A stretch of 64,000 nt of DNA from Amorphophallus konjac (taxonomy: Eukaryota > Streptophyta > Magnoliopsida > Alismatales > Araceae), in assembly GCA_022559845.1 (NCBI GenBank), contig CM040117.1, positions 76,669,731 to 76,733,730 of the forward strand. Direction: 5' to 3'. Of this stretch, positions 10,911-21,953 are shown piece after piece (within the stretch, counting starts at the first letter, position 1; each line of letters starts with the position of its first letter). A program made the position numbers and the translations under genes. The notes under the pieces are model-generated. The model saw only the letters and a list, made by a program, of their open reading frames with translations. It was not told the origin of the DNA and did no database searches.

Positions 10911-11678
10911 TGAAGAGGCGAAATCTCGCGCTGGTTCCTGAGCGGGCTGGTAATCACCAAGTTAATGAACTGCAAGACAGGGAAACGGGTCAGAGGGCCC
11001 AGGGGGATTCCCTGGGGCAAAACCCTCCGACACTCAAGTCAGTAGAGCAATGGTGGGAGCAGCGATAGGGAGGAGAAGGTGAAGGCACGAGATCCCTCTC
11101 CACCAATGGGGTGAAGTGATCCTTACTCAGGAATTGGGGGTGGATCAATGCCCTTTTGGACTTACCTTTCGCCGGAGGGTATCCCAGGTTTAAATAGTGC
11201 GCCGCCCTCTGGAGTTCTGCAAGCTGAGAGGTATCCGGCGGAGGTTACGTCCTCATCGTGGGCTTTTATGGCCTCATCGTGGGGGCATTACCCTCGCGGG
11301 GAAGACGGAGCTCCTGGACTTCTTGGCGCCCGGCCCGCTGTGGACTCTAACGGCTGTAATGATGAACATTTTATCGGTCATACCGAGCTTAGGGGGGCCG
11401 GCCCTATTGGGCGATAGGCCTTGCCCGGTGAGGAGATGGGTCGGACAGACTGGCTGGCGCTTCCCCCCTTCGTGCAGGGGGATAGCTCGTGCGCAGGTCT
11501 TCCTGTGACCTGACCGAGGTTCGGGCTCTCCGAGCCTTGGGGCCGCCTAGGAGAGTTGTTCCCTCGAGCATTGTTTTATTGGGCTTCTCCAAGTGGGCCC
11601 TGTGGGCTGTCACTTGGGCGAGCTTGTCTCGTTGGGCCTTGTTGGGCCTAGTTGGGTCTGCTCTTTGAGTGGGCTGCA
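10911..11678 (-). mobile_element. 5' LTR of the Tat element
   Basis: The right border of the LTR (minus strand end CCTCTTCA at 10911) is fixed by the primer site. On the minus strand a TATA-like ACTATTTAAACC lies near 11190, so transcription would start about 11160. The far border is proposed at 11678, where the minus strand reads TGCAGCCC, but this is not confirmed because no second LTR copy is available. Confidence 0.55.
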
Positions 11679-11849
11679 GGAATCCCCCTCTCCAGTGCAT
11701 CTCCTCCCCAGTGTCTTATCACCCCCCAACGCTTGCTTCTTTCTCTTTCCCTGTTGAGCATAAAGCCTTCCTTCCCTCGGAGCCATGCTCCCAGCACTGG
11801 CAGAGGAGGCGGCCCTCCTGGAGGAGTTTGAAACCAATCTATCATGTGT

Positions 11850-12490
11850 CCTTCTTGACCAGATAACTCATCTTCTTCTCCCACGAGATTTAATGAGGAT
11901 TGGAGAAGAATACTTGTTTTCAAGATTTTATCAGGTAGACCTCAGAGACTAGCTGGGTTTAAAGAATGGATCAGGAGAGCTTGGAATCCCCGAACCTTCT
12001 TATCTTCAAGAAAGATGCCTACCTTCTTCATCTCACTCACTGTGATGGGGATAGTAGATAGAGATTTTGTTATTCCAGAAAGATGCGATTCTTTGTCCAA
12101 ATCAGAGGATTACTATTTCATGCACATTGAATTCCATATCTACATTCATAACCTCCCTGTTGGTGCTTTAAACAACACGACTATGATGAAGTTAGCATCC
12201 CGAATTAGGACAGCACAGTTAGCTTCTCAGGAAGAGATGGAGCAATAGGATGAATATGCACATATTACAGTCCTTATGGATGTTCATAAACATCTGACAC
12301 CATTCATGTGGGCCACTCATCCCATTGGAGGAGAAATGGAATTTCAAGTTTATTATAAAAAATCTCATGCACTTTTGCCATTTTTGTGGGATGATGGGTC
12401 ACGAGAAGAGCAGTTGTATAGAGCTCTCTATGACAAAGGGCTAGGATTTTACTTTAGTTGTCTGCGAAACTTCAAGAAGCCATGACCAAT
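11850..12490 (+). pseudogene. L1 ORF1 (DUF4283 plus CCHC zinc knuckle)
   Basis: ORF1 proteins of plant L1 LINEs bind the element RNA. The reading FKEWIRRAWNPRTF, then HNLPVGALNNTTMMKLASRI at 12148-12210, then WATHPIGGEMEFQVYY and, after a frame change, CHFCGMMGHEKSSC (C-x2-C-x4-H-x4-C) near 12380-12420 is the normal order of this protein. A TAG at 12246-12248 and a frameshift before the knuckle break it. From 12490 to 13350 only a degraded linker follows. Confidence 0.8.
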
Positions 12491-13349
12491 AGATTGCACC
12501 CGCACTTAGGAGATCGGCTACATACAACTTTATCTAGCCAGGGTCCAAGAAAGCATAACAAGCCTACCAGTGACAGAACCTCCCAAGGCTTGTTGGGATT
12601 GGAGAACAACTCATTTTTAAATTGGATCGGCAATGTGATTTCACTGGTCAAAGACTTCTATCTGCTCTTAGTTTTTAAGTTAGTAGCTCTACGGGGAGAT
12701 AGAGGATTTGCAACCCCAGATCACTCCACCTACTTCAGGACAAGGGACAAGCTTCAAGGGGACACCAGGAAAGCATGCAAGGTTTCATGGAGACCCCATC
12801 ACTCACTGTGATGGAGAGCATGCAAGATTTCATGCGACAAAGTGGTTATACAACATCAAATATATTATCTGAAAATAACCTCAGGTATGGCTTCACCTGT
12901 CAACACTTTCCGTAATACTAAGTCCATGATCCCTAGTCTACCTTTAAAACCCCTCTATCCATAACTAATCACATCATCTACTTTCCAGAGGACCACCTAT
13001 TGAACAAAAGTAGCGTAAACCTAGCATCCTCTTCTAATTTGCTGATCCTTCACTCGGGTAACAACCATTTGAACATTCCTTTTGAACCTAGTAATTAATA
13101 GGGCTTTCATAGGCTATAAGCATCAGGACCCCTTCACAAACCACCCCTTAATGATTACTAATGAAGACCCTCTTATGAGGTCTTGTAAACAACACAACTC
13201 ATCCTCAAAAATAAAAAAAGAAGAAGAAAGAAACCTTCTATCCTCATATCTTGTTATAAATATTTTTATTTATCTTGGTAGAAGTCAAGAAGCATCCAAA
13301 GACGAAGCTACTAGCAGTCACAAAATAAAGAAGATTCAATCACACCCTT

Positions 13350-14408
13350 ATGCTCGAAAACACCTTTTTGGATGAAGCTAGTTTCTCTAAGGATGAGGCT
13401 AAGGAAGCTGGCCTTCAAAGGCTGCATAATCCAAGTGATGGTGCTGGCGTGAAATTGTCAAGGTTTAGGAAGACCCTCGTGACAATTCCTATCTCAGAAA
13501 CTGCTGATCAGCAACAAGACCCAATATTATATTTTTGGCCAGCTAAGACCAAATCTTCTAATCAGAAAATTATCTACCATAAATCTATGTTTTGTATGCA
13601 TGGAGAAACTATAGTTGCGGCCAGAGGTGTAGCAAGAGGTTTAAGGATGGGATGGGATGCTTAAGTGAATATAAATATTGTGAAGATGGACTAGACTTAT
13701 AGTGTAGGTAGAGTTGAGGGGAATCCTCCAATTCTAAGTGGCTGTTGGTAGCAGTCTATGCACCCTATTAGGCAGACAAGAAGGAATTATATATGGTCTT
13801 CACTATCACACCTGGTTAACTCCAAAGATCTACCATGCATTGTTATATGCGATTGGAATGCTCTGTCAAATTGTTCTCATAAGCTTGATGGCAACCCTTG
13901 CATCAGAAGCAAGATAAGAGGCATGATTTTTTTGTTCCAACAAAGAACAAGTTTGTGGGATATCAATTATATGGGGTCAACCTTTACATGGTGCAATGGC
14001 AAAAGACCTCCACATTTAATTAGAGGAAGAATAGACAAAGCAAATGTAAATGCTGGTTGGCTAGCTCTTTATCCTGCGGCAATGACTTTCCACCTTCCCC
14101 AGGTGGCAAGTGACCATTGTCCCATTCTGATCATGTAGAAGCTATTCAATCATATAAGGAAGAAGCCAGTTAGATACGAAAGAACGTAGGAGTGCCATTC
14201 TAACTTTCCCAAGAGGTTAAAACAATTGAAGCAATGGATTACAAATTGACATCAGAATGTCTTTAGGTTTACAAGGAGAAGGATTGAAAATTTCAAAAAG
14301 TCACTAGCAAAACTGGCAGAAGTACCATCCAATGAGGATAAATGGGATAAAGAAATTAAATTGAGAGCAGAATTTGAAGAACTCCTAGTGAGAAATAAGA
14401 TATATTGG
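13350..14408 (+). pseudogene. L1 ORF2: endonuclease and linker
   Basis: The endonuclease nicks the target DNA. It begins around 13640 (RGLRMGWDA, then a stop). It continues through the CIVICDWNALSNCSHKLDGN loop near 13830-13890, GSTFTWCNGKRPPHLIRGRI with a following Asp near 13975-14035, and the final VASDHCPILIM at 14103-14136. These are the usual endonuclease motifs; the G of the GDWN motif is Cys here. The linker runs to KIYW at 14408, where an insertion interrupts it. Several stops are present. Confidence 0.8.
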
Positions 14409-14440
14409 TCTAGACATGCTACTTTTGACATCACATTGAG

Positions 14441-14460
14441 TAAATCGTATACCACATTAT
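14441..14460 (+). repeat. Target-site duplication, left, of the RTE LINE
   Basis: TAAATCGTATACCACATTAT here matches 17652-17671 at 19 of 20 positions (C versus T). It flanks the RTE element exactly: its 3' microsatellite starts at the next base. Confidence 0.9.
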
Positions 14461-17400
14461 CATCATCATCATCATCAGAGCCTTATCCCAATTAATTAGG
14501 GTCGGCTACATGAATCATGTTCCGCCAAAGATTTCTATCAAGTGCAATATTCATATTTAAACTCAAGAAACTAATGTCCTTCCTAATAACATCGCACCAT
14601 CTCATTTTAGGCCTTCCTCGAGCTCTTTTACTAGCATCCACTAAGATTTGGTCACATCTTTTAACCGACGCTGAGTTAGGGCGACGAAACACATGTCCAA
14701 ACCACATGAGTCTATTTTCTCTCATTTTACTATCAATTGGAGCTATCCCTAAGTCCTTACGGATGCGCTCATTCCTAATCTTGTCTTTCTTAGTCTTGCC
14801 ACACATCCATCTCAATATCCTCATCTCTGCTACACACATTTTGTGGATGTGTTCCTTTCGTACTGCCCAACACTCGGTACCATATAACAAAGCATGTCTC
14901 ACAGCCGTTCTATAAAACCTCCCTTTGAGTTTCACAGGCATACGACGATCACAAAGGACACCTGATGCACTTCTCCATCTTAACCAACCTGCCTTAATCC
15001 TATGTGTAACATCATCATAAATCTCCCCATTCTCTTGTATGATAGACCCTAAGTATCGAAAGCTACTACTCTTCGGAATGTTATATCCATCAATTAGAAC
15101 CATGTCTTCCTGAACCACTCTCCCATTACTAAAATTACAGTGCATAAACTCTGACTTACTCCTACTAAGTTTAAAACCTTTAGACTCCAAGGCAAGTCTC
15201 CAACGCTCTAACTTAGCATTTAGAGCATCAATACTCTCATCAATTAAAATAATATCGTCTGCAAATAGCATACACCAAGGGGTATCCTCATGCAATTATT
15301 TAGTTACTTCATCCATAACTAAGGCAAAGAGATACGGACTTAGTGCAGAACCTTAATGCAAACCTATAGTAACGGGAAATTCACCAGTCTTCCCAGTAAT
15401 AGTTCGAACACTAGTAATAGCACCGCCGTACATATCCTTAATCAAATCAACATATCTTTGAGAGATTCCTTTCTTTCTTAATGTCCACCAAATCAATTCT
15501 CTCGGTACTCGATCGTACGCCTTCTCTAAATCAAGAAAAACTATATACAAATCTTTTCTCATCTTTCTATACTTCTCCATTAGCTGCCGTAGTAAGAAAA
15601 TAGCTTCTGTAGTAGATCTATTTGGCATAAAACCAAACTGATTTTCCGATACAGTAGTCATACAACGGAGGCGTTTTTCAATTACTCTTTCCCAAAGTTT
15701 CATAGTATGACTCATAAGCTTAATTCCACGATAATTATTACAACTTTGAATATCTCCTTTGTTTTTATAGAAAGGAACTACAACACTTTTTCTCCAAACT
15801 TCTGACATTCTCCGTTCCTTTAAAATTTTATTAAAAAATTTAGTTAGCCACCGAATACCAATATCTCCTAGGCCTTTCCATACTTCAATAGGTAAGCCAT
15901 CTAGTCTAAGGCCTTGCCCACTTTCATTTTCCTTAAAGTATCATCCACTTCTGACATCTTAATACGCCTGGAATATTGATATTTATCGAATATTGTGAAC
16001 TCTTGGGTACCTTCTAAAGATAAATCCTTGACGGAATCTCCATTAAGTAACTTCGAAAAATAGTTATGTCACATCCCTTTAATCTCAAGATCCTTAGTTA
16101 AAACCCTTTGATCTTCACCTTTAATGCACCGAACATGATCTAAATCTCTAGTTTTCCTTTCTCTTAATTTAGCAAGTTTAAATATGTCCTTTTCACCCTC
16201 TCGGGTTCCTAATTTATTATATAAATCTTCAAATGCCTTTGATTTAGCTTCCCTAACTATTTTCTTAACTCTCTTTTTAGTGATTTTATAGGCTTCTAGC
16301 GTTTGAACATTTTTGTTAGTTTGCCAAACTTTAAAGTATTCCTTTTTTACTCTAATGGTATTTTAGATTTTCTCACTCCACCACCAAGTCTCTTTTTCTA
16401 AATTCTTTTTACCTTTAGATTCGCCTAAGAGTTGTTTTGCAACCCTCGTTATACAATTTGTAACATTATTCCACATTACATTAGTTTCTTGTTCTAAATT
16501 CTAAATATTTTCCTTTAATAGATGATTTTTAAAAGTTTCTAAACTTTTACCTTTTAAATTCCACCCTTTAATCTTGGAATAATTATTTATAATGATCTTT
16601 CTTTTGAATTTAGGGATAGTGACATCCATTATTAACAACCTATGTTGAGGGGCTAGACTCTCACCAGGAATAACTTTGCAATCTTTACATAAAACTCTAT
16701 CGACCTTCCTAATGAGAAAATAGTCAATTTAACTTATATGTGTTCCACTCTTATATGTTATTAAGTGTTCGCCCCGCTTCTTAAAGAAGGTATTAATAAT
16801 TGCTAGATCATAGGCCATAGCAAAATCAAGAATAGTGTTACCCATATCATTTCTATTGCTAAAACTAAGCCCTCCATGAATCCTCTCATAACCTCTATTA
16901 TCTATACCCACATGACCATTAAGATCCCCTCCAATAAAGATTCTCTCTTCACTAGGGATATTTTGGATCAAACTATCAATAGCCTCCCAAAATTACTTTT
17001 TAATGCTCTCTTCTAATCCTACTTGAGGTGCATATGCACTAATTATATTCAAAATATCCTCACCTAAGATAAGTTTAATTACCATTAGTCTATCCCCCAA
17101 TCTATTTACTTCCACAACTCTGTCTTTTCAGTTTTTATCTATTATTATAGCAACACCATTTCTAGAGTTATTATTACCCGTATACCAAATTTTATATCCA
17201 TCAATGTCTTTAGCTTTATGTCCTTTCCACCTAGTTTCTTGTAGACAAGCTATGTTGACCCTCCTGTCCTTCATTAGCTTAACTAATTCTAAACCCTTAC
17301 TCGTTAAAGTTCCTATATTACAAGTAGCTAGACGGATCCTATATTTTTGGACTTGCTTCTTTACCCGTGTGCGTCCAACCCCACACGAGAACCCTTGCCT

Positions 17401-17651
17401 ATTTGACACAGCAATCGGGCGCCATTGCGGCGCGTCGCTTACGGGGAACGCCCTAGCTAGCTCTTGCTCACTTGTCATTCCATCCGGGTTCCGATGTAAC
17501 GCGTCGCTTACGAGGAACGCCCTAGCATTAGCACAAAATGTATTTGGATCAGAATTCATGTTGGAGATGTGACAAAATTTTACTGCTGGCTGTCGACCTA
17601 ACGTAAACCCTCCTCTTTTCTCATCGGGCTTGGGACCGGCCATGGCAGAGT
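14461..17651 (-). mobile_element. RTE-type LINE, almost full length
   Basis: On the minus strand the element runs from 17651 to 14461. It holds one broken ORF with endonuclease and reverse transcriptase and ends with ATTGGGATAAGGCTCTGATG plus further GAT repeats. An (ATG)n-like tail instead of poly(A) is typical of plant RTE LINEs. A 20-bp target duplication brackets it. It is inserted in the 1.37-kb LTR-like insert, which sits in the L1. Confidence 0.92.
14492..17643 (-). pseudogene. RTE LINE ORF: endonuclease plus reverse transcriptase
   Basis: The reading starts at 17643 (MAGPKPDEKRGGFTLGRQPA). Endonuclease motifs are LATCNIGTLTSKGLELV, ACLQETRWKG and FIGGDLNGHVG. In RT (15808-15353 and 15295-14492) there are VVPFYKNKGDIQSCNNYRGI, QFGFMPNRSTTEAIFLLRQL, VFLDLEKAYDRVPRELIWW and MLFADDIILIDES, so the catalytic Asp residues (LDLEKAYD, FADD) are present. 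The C-terminal part RILRWMCG...RENRLMWFGHVFRR is typical of RTE. In-frame TAA stops near 15354 and 15296 and several other breaks make it inactive. Glutamine CAA to TAA changes fit both. Confidence 0.9.
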
Positions 17652-17671
17652 TAAATCGTATATCACATTAT
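17652..17671 (+). repeat. Target-site duplication, right, of the RTE LINE
   Basis: Partner of 14441-14460, one mismatch in 20 bp. It starts directly after the 5' end of the RTE LINE. Confidence 0.9.
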
Positions 17672-18267
17672 AATACAACAAATTGACTCTCATTATTGAA
17701 TTATTTGAGTGATTTTCTCCATTTTCTTGATTTTTTTCACGTTTTCTTGAAAGGCGTCATCTCTCCAAGACGTTATTCAATTTTAAATCGCGTCTTCCCA
17801 CTTCGATGCGGTTCGACTTCCTACCATCCATCTTAAGCTTTCTGTCTTCGATGCAAAAACGTCTCGCTTCAAATCGCGTCAGATGAAGAAGACACGAATT
17901 ACTTTTTTAATTGTGGGCTTTTCTTAATTAACCTCTCCAATTCACGTCAGTCTCCTAAGACGCCATTTAGCTTTCTAATTTTTAGTGGATTTTTCTTCCA
18001 AATTAAACATCTTCAATTCACGTCGCCCTGTGGTGACACGATTCAAGAAGTGTCCTGTCGAGCTGACGCGTTTGAGCTTCGTCTTCTAAAAGCCCAATTC
18101 CGAACCCAATTACTTCATTTCCTTAATTTGGTGTTTATGTGCGTGAAGAATAAGGGCTCTATGATTTTCTATGGCAAGAAGAGTCCATTGTGGAAGTGTT
18201 TCCTCATCCCAATTGATTTGAAATCTTATTCTTATTTTTACATAATTTTTGGGTTCAAATTTCTCCG

Positions 18268-18278
18268 CTATAAATAGA
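18268..18278 (+). promoter_or_regulatory. TATA box in the LTR-like insert
   Basis: GCTATAAATAG is a canonical plant TATA box. It is followed after about 40 bases by a purine-rich leader. It supports reading the insert as an LTR transcribed to the right. Confidence 0.55.
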
Positions 18279-18990
18279 CCCCCCTTTAAAGGGTTAAAAA
18301 GGTCAGAAAATTATGGAGAAAAGCTTGGAGAATTGTAGAAGGAAGAGATCCTTTCTTGGTGCACAAGTTCTACATCCTTTGGAGCCTCTTGGAGTCCATG
18401 AAGCCTTAGAGATCTTGGAGAAGTCCATCTCATCATCACCAATAAGTCTACCTCACCCTTTATCTCTCTTTTAATTCAATAGTTCTTTAACTTTGACTTT
18501 ATTGAATGCATCAGGCTCTTTTTTCATCAACTACTTTGATTACATCTCATCATTGAAATCCTCCCTTTGTGCAACTCTTGCACACCTCTATATTTTCACA
18601 ACATCATATTTTTGTCTACCCTTTTGCATCAAGGGGTTTAAACACAACACCAACAAGGTATGTATTAATTCACACTTTTCATCATGGCTTTATCTTTCAA
18701 GGATTGATGCTACAGTACTTCTTATTGTTCTAATCCAATTGTCTTGTTGTGTGTTTGTTTCTTTTTACGAGGGTAATCAAGAAATAAAACTCTCTTTATC
18801 GGCTGACTGAGAGAAGAGAAGGTTGGAATCTCACTATCTCCCCGCTCATCCAAAGGTATTTTTCATTGCACGATCATCTCTTATTTTATCTCTCGAGGTC
18901 CTCGGTCTCTGGCAATCGCATCCCTTTTATGTTTTCACCGCAATATATATTTTTATCACCCTTCCTAAACTCAATTTTTAAACCCGTAAC

Positions 18991-19753
18991 TGGCAACAAA
19001 GATGCAAGGCAAATTAGTTGAAGGCAGGGGACATCAACTCAAACTTATTTCACACTTAACACTATGATGAGAAGGAACTACAACAACATTGGCTGGATCA
19101 AATTACCAAATGGAGAGATCTTTAAGGATAGGATGGCTATCAGACAAACAATCGGAGAGTTCTTCCAACGACTTTTTAAATCCACTCATCCACCCCCCCA
19201 CCCACACCAAAGGCTACATAATGTACCCAAATATTAATTAGCACCCCCTTACTAAAGCTACTAAACCTCTACAAAATGCCCTTATAGACTGAAATTATAC
19301 GTTGTTTACTCCTTTGAGTTGGCTAAGGCATTGGACGCTAATGGTATGTCAGCTACTTTTTATCAATGACATTGGGGTACTATTACTACAGATGTAATCA
19401 ATTACATCCAATGTTCTTTTCAGAGAAGGATGATACATATGGGATATACCATGCTTTCACATTCCTTCTACCCAATAGAAAGTCAGCCTTAATGGTAGGA
19501 GACTACGGACACATTGGACTTAGCAGTACTTGTTGTACGGAGTGGTGACTAAATTTTCTGTAAATAGGTTGCAACCTTGCATGGACAGATTAATAGCTAA
19601 AGTACGAAGTGCTTTCATCTCAGGATGATGGCCTTCTGACGATATGATTGTGGTCCAAGAGCTTATCTACTCAGTGAAGAAAGTGAAGGGCAAGAAGAGG
19701 CACATTTGTTTAAAATTAGATATCAACAAGGCATACGATTGGGTAGATGGGTC
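18991..19753 (+). pseudogene. L1 ORF2: N-terminal reverse transcriptase
   Basis: Reading resumes with QQRCKAN...LKAGDINSN, NNIGWIKLPNGEIFKDRMAI and FFQRLFKSTHP. RT blocks follow: a KALDANGMSATFYQ block near 19330-19370, HIGLSSTCC near 19510, RLQPCMDRLIAKVRSAFISG near 19570-19625, MIVVQELIYSVKKVKGKKRH and LKLDINKAYDWVDG at 19712-19750. The L-D-I-N-K-A-Y-D block is the classical first Asp of the active site. Multiple frameshifts. The frame stops at the hAT insertion. Confidence 0.85.
19746..19753 (+). repeat. 8-bp target duplication, left, of the hAT element
   Basis: GATGGGTC is identical to 20739-20746. Removing one copy and the element restores the L1 reading across the site. Confidence 0.95.
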
Positions 19754-20738
19754 CAGGGTTTGTCGACCCGTCCGACCCGGCCGACCCGGTCTCTGCGCGG
19801 GACGGGTCGGGTCGGGCGGGTCGCACAGCGACCCGGTCCGCCCCGTTGCCTCTCCCACCTCCGGCGCCCCCCGCCCCCTCCTGCTGCGGCCCTCCGGCGC
19901 CTCTCCCACCTCCGGCGCCCCCCCGCCCCCCTCCTGCTGCGGCCCCCCTCCTGCTGCGGCCCTCCGGCGCCCCCCCGCCCCCTCCTGCTGCGGCCCCCCA
20001 CCGCCCCCCTCTCCCACCTCCGGTGGCCACCACCGCCCCCCCACCTCTCCCCCCTCCCCCACCGCCCCCAACCTCTGGTGGCCCCACCACCGAGATCGCC
20101 CCCCCCCCCCCCCCCCCCCCCGCCCCCACCGCCCCCTCCCTCTCCCACCTCCTGCGGCCCCCCACCACCCCCTCTCCCACCTCCGGCGCCCCCCCGCCCC
20201 CTCCTACTGCGGCCCCCCACCGCCCCCCTCTCCCACCTCCAGCGGCCACCACCGCCCCCCCACCTCTCCCACTTCCCCTTCCCCCTCCTGCTGCGGCCCC
20301 CCACCGCCCCCCTCTCCCACCTCCGGCGGCCACCACTGCCCCCCCACCTCTCCCCCCTCCCCCACCGCCCCCCAACCTCCGGCGGCCCCACCACCGAGAT
20401 CGCCCCCCCCCCCCCCCGCCCCCTCCCTCTCCCACCTCCTGCGGCCCCCCACCACCCCCCCGCCCCCTCCCTCTCCCACCTCCTGCGGCCCCCCACCACC
20501 CCCCCTCCCACCTCCGGCGCCCCCCCTCCCCCTCCTGCCGGCCCGTTAAATGGCCGACCCGCCCTGACCCGCTCGTACCGAGCCGGGTCTCACCTCGCAC
20601 CGCACCGGTACGTGGCGAGACACACGGGACAGAGCGGTTCGGTGCGTCCCGTCCACGACCCACGGCCCGTGCGACCCGGCGCCCGCCTGGGTCGGGTCGT
20701 GCGGGTCGGTGCGGTTCGGGGCGAGACGGCAAACCCTG
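19754..20738. mobile_element. Non-autonomous hAT transposon, 985 bp, GC-rich
   Basis: The left end CAGGGTTTGTCG and the right end CGGCAAACCCTG are inverted repeats (11 of 12 bp), and an exact 8-bp duplication flanks them. Both features define hAT elements. No transposase is present. The subterminal regions are rich in CGACCC/GGGTCG motifs on both sides. The centre (about 19850-20540) is a C-rich minisatellite on CTCCCACCTCCGGCGCCCCC with C runs of more than 20 bases near 20099-20121. The very long open frames on both strands are caused by this composition. Confidence 0.93.
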
Positions 20739-20746
20739 GATGGGTC
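20739..20746 (+). repeat. 8-bp target duplication, right, of the hAT element
   Basis: GATGGGTC, the partner of 19746-19753. Confidence 0.95.
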
Positions 20747-21317
20747 ATTTCTTGAGAAAGGTTTTGGCCCGGTATAGTTTCTCTCCCACCTCCGTTAATT
20801 TGCTTGTCACGTGTGAAGCCATCCACTTATGTTGTGCTTTACAAATGGAGAACCAAGTGATATTATCCTGCCAACCAGGGGTCTTGGACAACGATTGATG
20901 CCCGTTATCACCTTACCTATTCCGCCTTTGTCTTGACGTGTTCAACCATTTATATCCCGAGGGAAGTCAATTAATTCCATTGCATGGAGCAAGATACAAC
21001 AACTCAAAACAAAAGGTAGTGGTTTAATTAATTTGGAGTGAGGGATCTTCATAAATCAACAATTAATTCACAATCCCGTAGCACTCTGGGTTCAGATCTA
21101 AAACAAATATATATATATATATATATATATCAAGCAACAATAATATTTCTAAGAATAATTGAGATCTAGAAGTTATCATTTTAAGATTTAAAATAGCATT
21201 CTTGGTATATGCCAATGCATGAGGAAGGGATGTCACTTGTTAGCAGGGACATGAAACCTTATATTATTGACCCTTGGAACCACCCCTAGATCCTGGGTGT
21301 ACCTCCAATTACTCTTA
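20747..21317 (+). pseudogene. L1 ORF2: RT palm and C-terminal part
   Basis: After the hAT element the text continues in the right place: SFLRKVLARYSFSPTSVNLL, then MENQ...ILSCQPG at 20844-20883, then (after a stop) CPLSPYLFRLCLDVFNHLYP near 20910-20955. GVRDLHKSTI-like text near 21040-21060 belongs to the C-terminal part. An (AT)n run occupies 21108-21130. The FADD box is not recognisable. The frame is broken in several places. Confidence 0.75.
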
Positions 21318-21527
21318 GGGCCGGTTTGATAACCAAGCGGGTTAAGGCTGGGGTGGGGCATCATTGGGTTGGCTTATTCGACCTCATGGGGTCGAGTGAG
21401 AAAATCGGGTTTTCTCTGCTAAAAAGACGGTTAGAATGAGTTGTTCCAGACTTTATCAAATCGGGATCGGCGTGAGACCGGCGAATACGCCACCCGTGGG
21501 TGACGTATCCGGTTATCAAACAAGCCC
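21318..21527. mobile_element. PIF/Harbinger (Tourist-like) MITE, 210 bp
   Basis: The left end GGGCCGGTTTGATAACC and the right end GGTTATCAAACAAGCCC are inverted repeats with two mismatches in 17. TTA is duplicated on both sides (21315-21317 and 21528-21530), the hallmark of PIF/Harbinger. The interior is GC-rich and non-coding. It sits in the C-terminal part of the L1 LINE. Confidence 0.9.
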
Positions 21528-21530
21528 TTA

Positions 21531-21625
21531 GAGCTTATGTCAATACCTCCTTAAATTCAGTGGCAACTCTCATCAATCCTCAAACCAAGGAATGGAATGA
21601 GTTGAACCCCCTACTCATGAAAAAT
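21531..21625 (+). pseudogene. L1 ORF2: C-terminal fragment after the MITE
   Basis: The text VATLINPQTKEWNELNPLLM matches the conserved 'L(I)-P-x-T-x-x-W-N' region near the end of plant L1 proteins. Together with the part before 21317 it brackets the Harbinger MITE. Beyond about 21625 the LINE can no longer be followed. Confidence 0.6.
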
Positions 21626-21953
21626 TAATCGTGTTTGCACGTCTTGAATGATGACAATAATCTTAGTAAAAAACAATATCATAATGCTAAGAAGAAACTT
21701 TAGAATGATTAAAGCATTAATGACAATACAAGAACATACTCGAGCCCAAAAGAATGAGAACCAACAAGATGTGAACAGATGAATGTCGTGAAGCCCTTTC
21801 ATTCAAGTTGATACATCCAGTTAGAGCTTTCACCTAGTCATAGATTTCTTCAACTGGGAAAAATTCAAGAATTCAATCAAATCTTGCGTAGCACAATTGG
21901 TAGAGATCAAATTGAAAATCCTTCAGCGGAACAACCAAATTCCCCCACACCAC

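Larger units (their letters stand above)
6864..11678 (-). mobile_element. Decayed Tat-type Ty3/gypsy element
   Basis: Reading the minus strand one finds in order: an LTR-like segment with TATA box, a TGGCGCCGTCTGTGGGAA primer site, gag, RNase H, a second RNase H (aRH), integrase with H2C2 and DDE parts. The second RNase H after the RT-RNase H is typical of the Tat lineage. Protease and almost all of RT are missing at about 9255. Four stop codons interrupt pol. No 3' LTR matching the 5' LTR is found below 6864, so the element is truncated or rearranged there. Confidence 0.85.
14409..18988. mobile_element. LTR-like insertion of unknown class in the L1
   Basis: The L1 reading breaks at KIYW (14408) and resumes at QQRCK (18991), so everything between is inserted. 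Without the nested RTE LINE the insert is about 1.37 kb (14409-14440 plus 17652-18988). It has no coding region, a clear TATA box at 18270 (CGCTATAAATAGACCCC) and a purine-rich then T-rich leader. It looks like a solo LTR. The flanks ATTGG (14404-14408) and ACTGG (18989-18993) could be a 5-bp duplication with one change. The termini are TC...TA rather than TG...CA, so class and borders remain open. Confidence 0.55.
11679..21625 (+). mobile_element. Old L1-type LINE, several times interrupted
   Basis: In the plus direction there are an ORF1 with DUF4283-like part and CCHC knuckle, an apurinic endonuclease, a linker and an L1 reverse transcriptase. All have many stops and frameshifts. The protein reading resumes exactly across each insertion: 14408 to 18991, 19753 to 20747 and 21317 to 21531. 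The 5' start and the 3' end are not precisely defined, and no poly(A) tail or target duplication of the LINE itself was found. Confidence 0.85.

Noticed and set aside
14258..14455. Minus-strand frame across the RTE left border
   Set aside because: Lies on the L1 linker in antisense; no domain.
17204..17572. Plus-strand 122-codon frame
   Set aside because: Antisense of the RTE endonuclease region.
19644..20898. Open frames of 260-383 codons on both strands, Pro- or Gly-rich
   Set aside because: They are produced by the C-rich minisatellite in the hAT element, exist in nearly all frames, and cross element borders into the L1.
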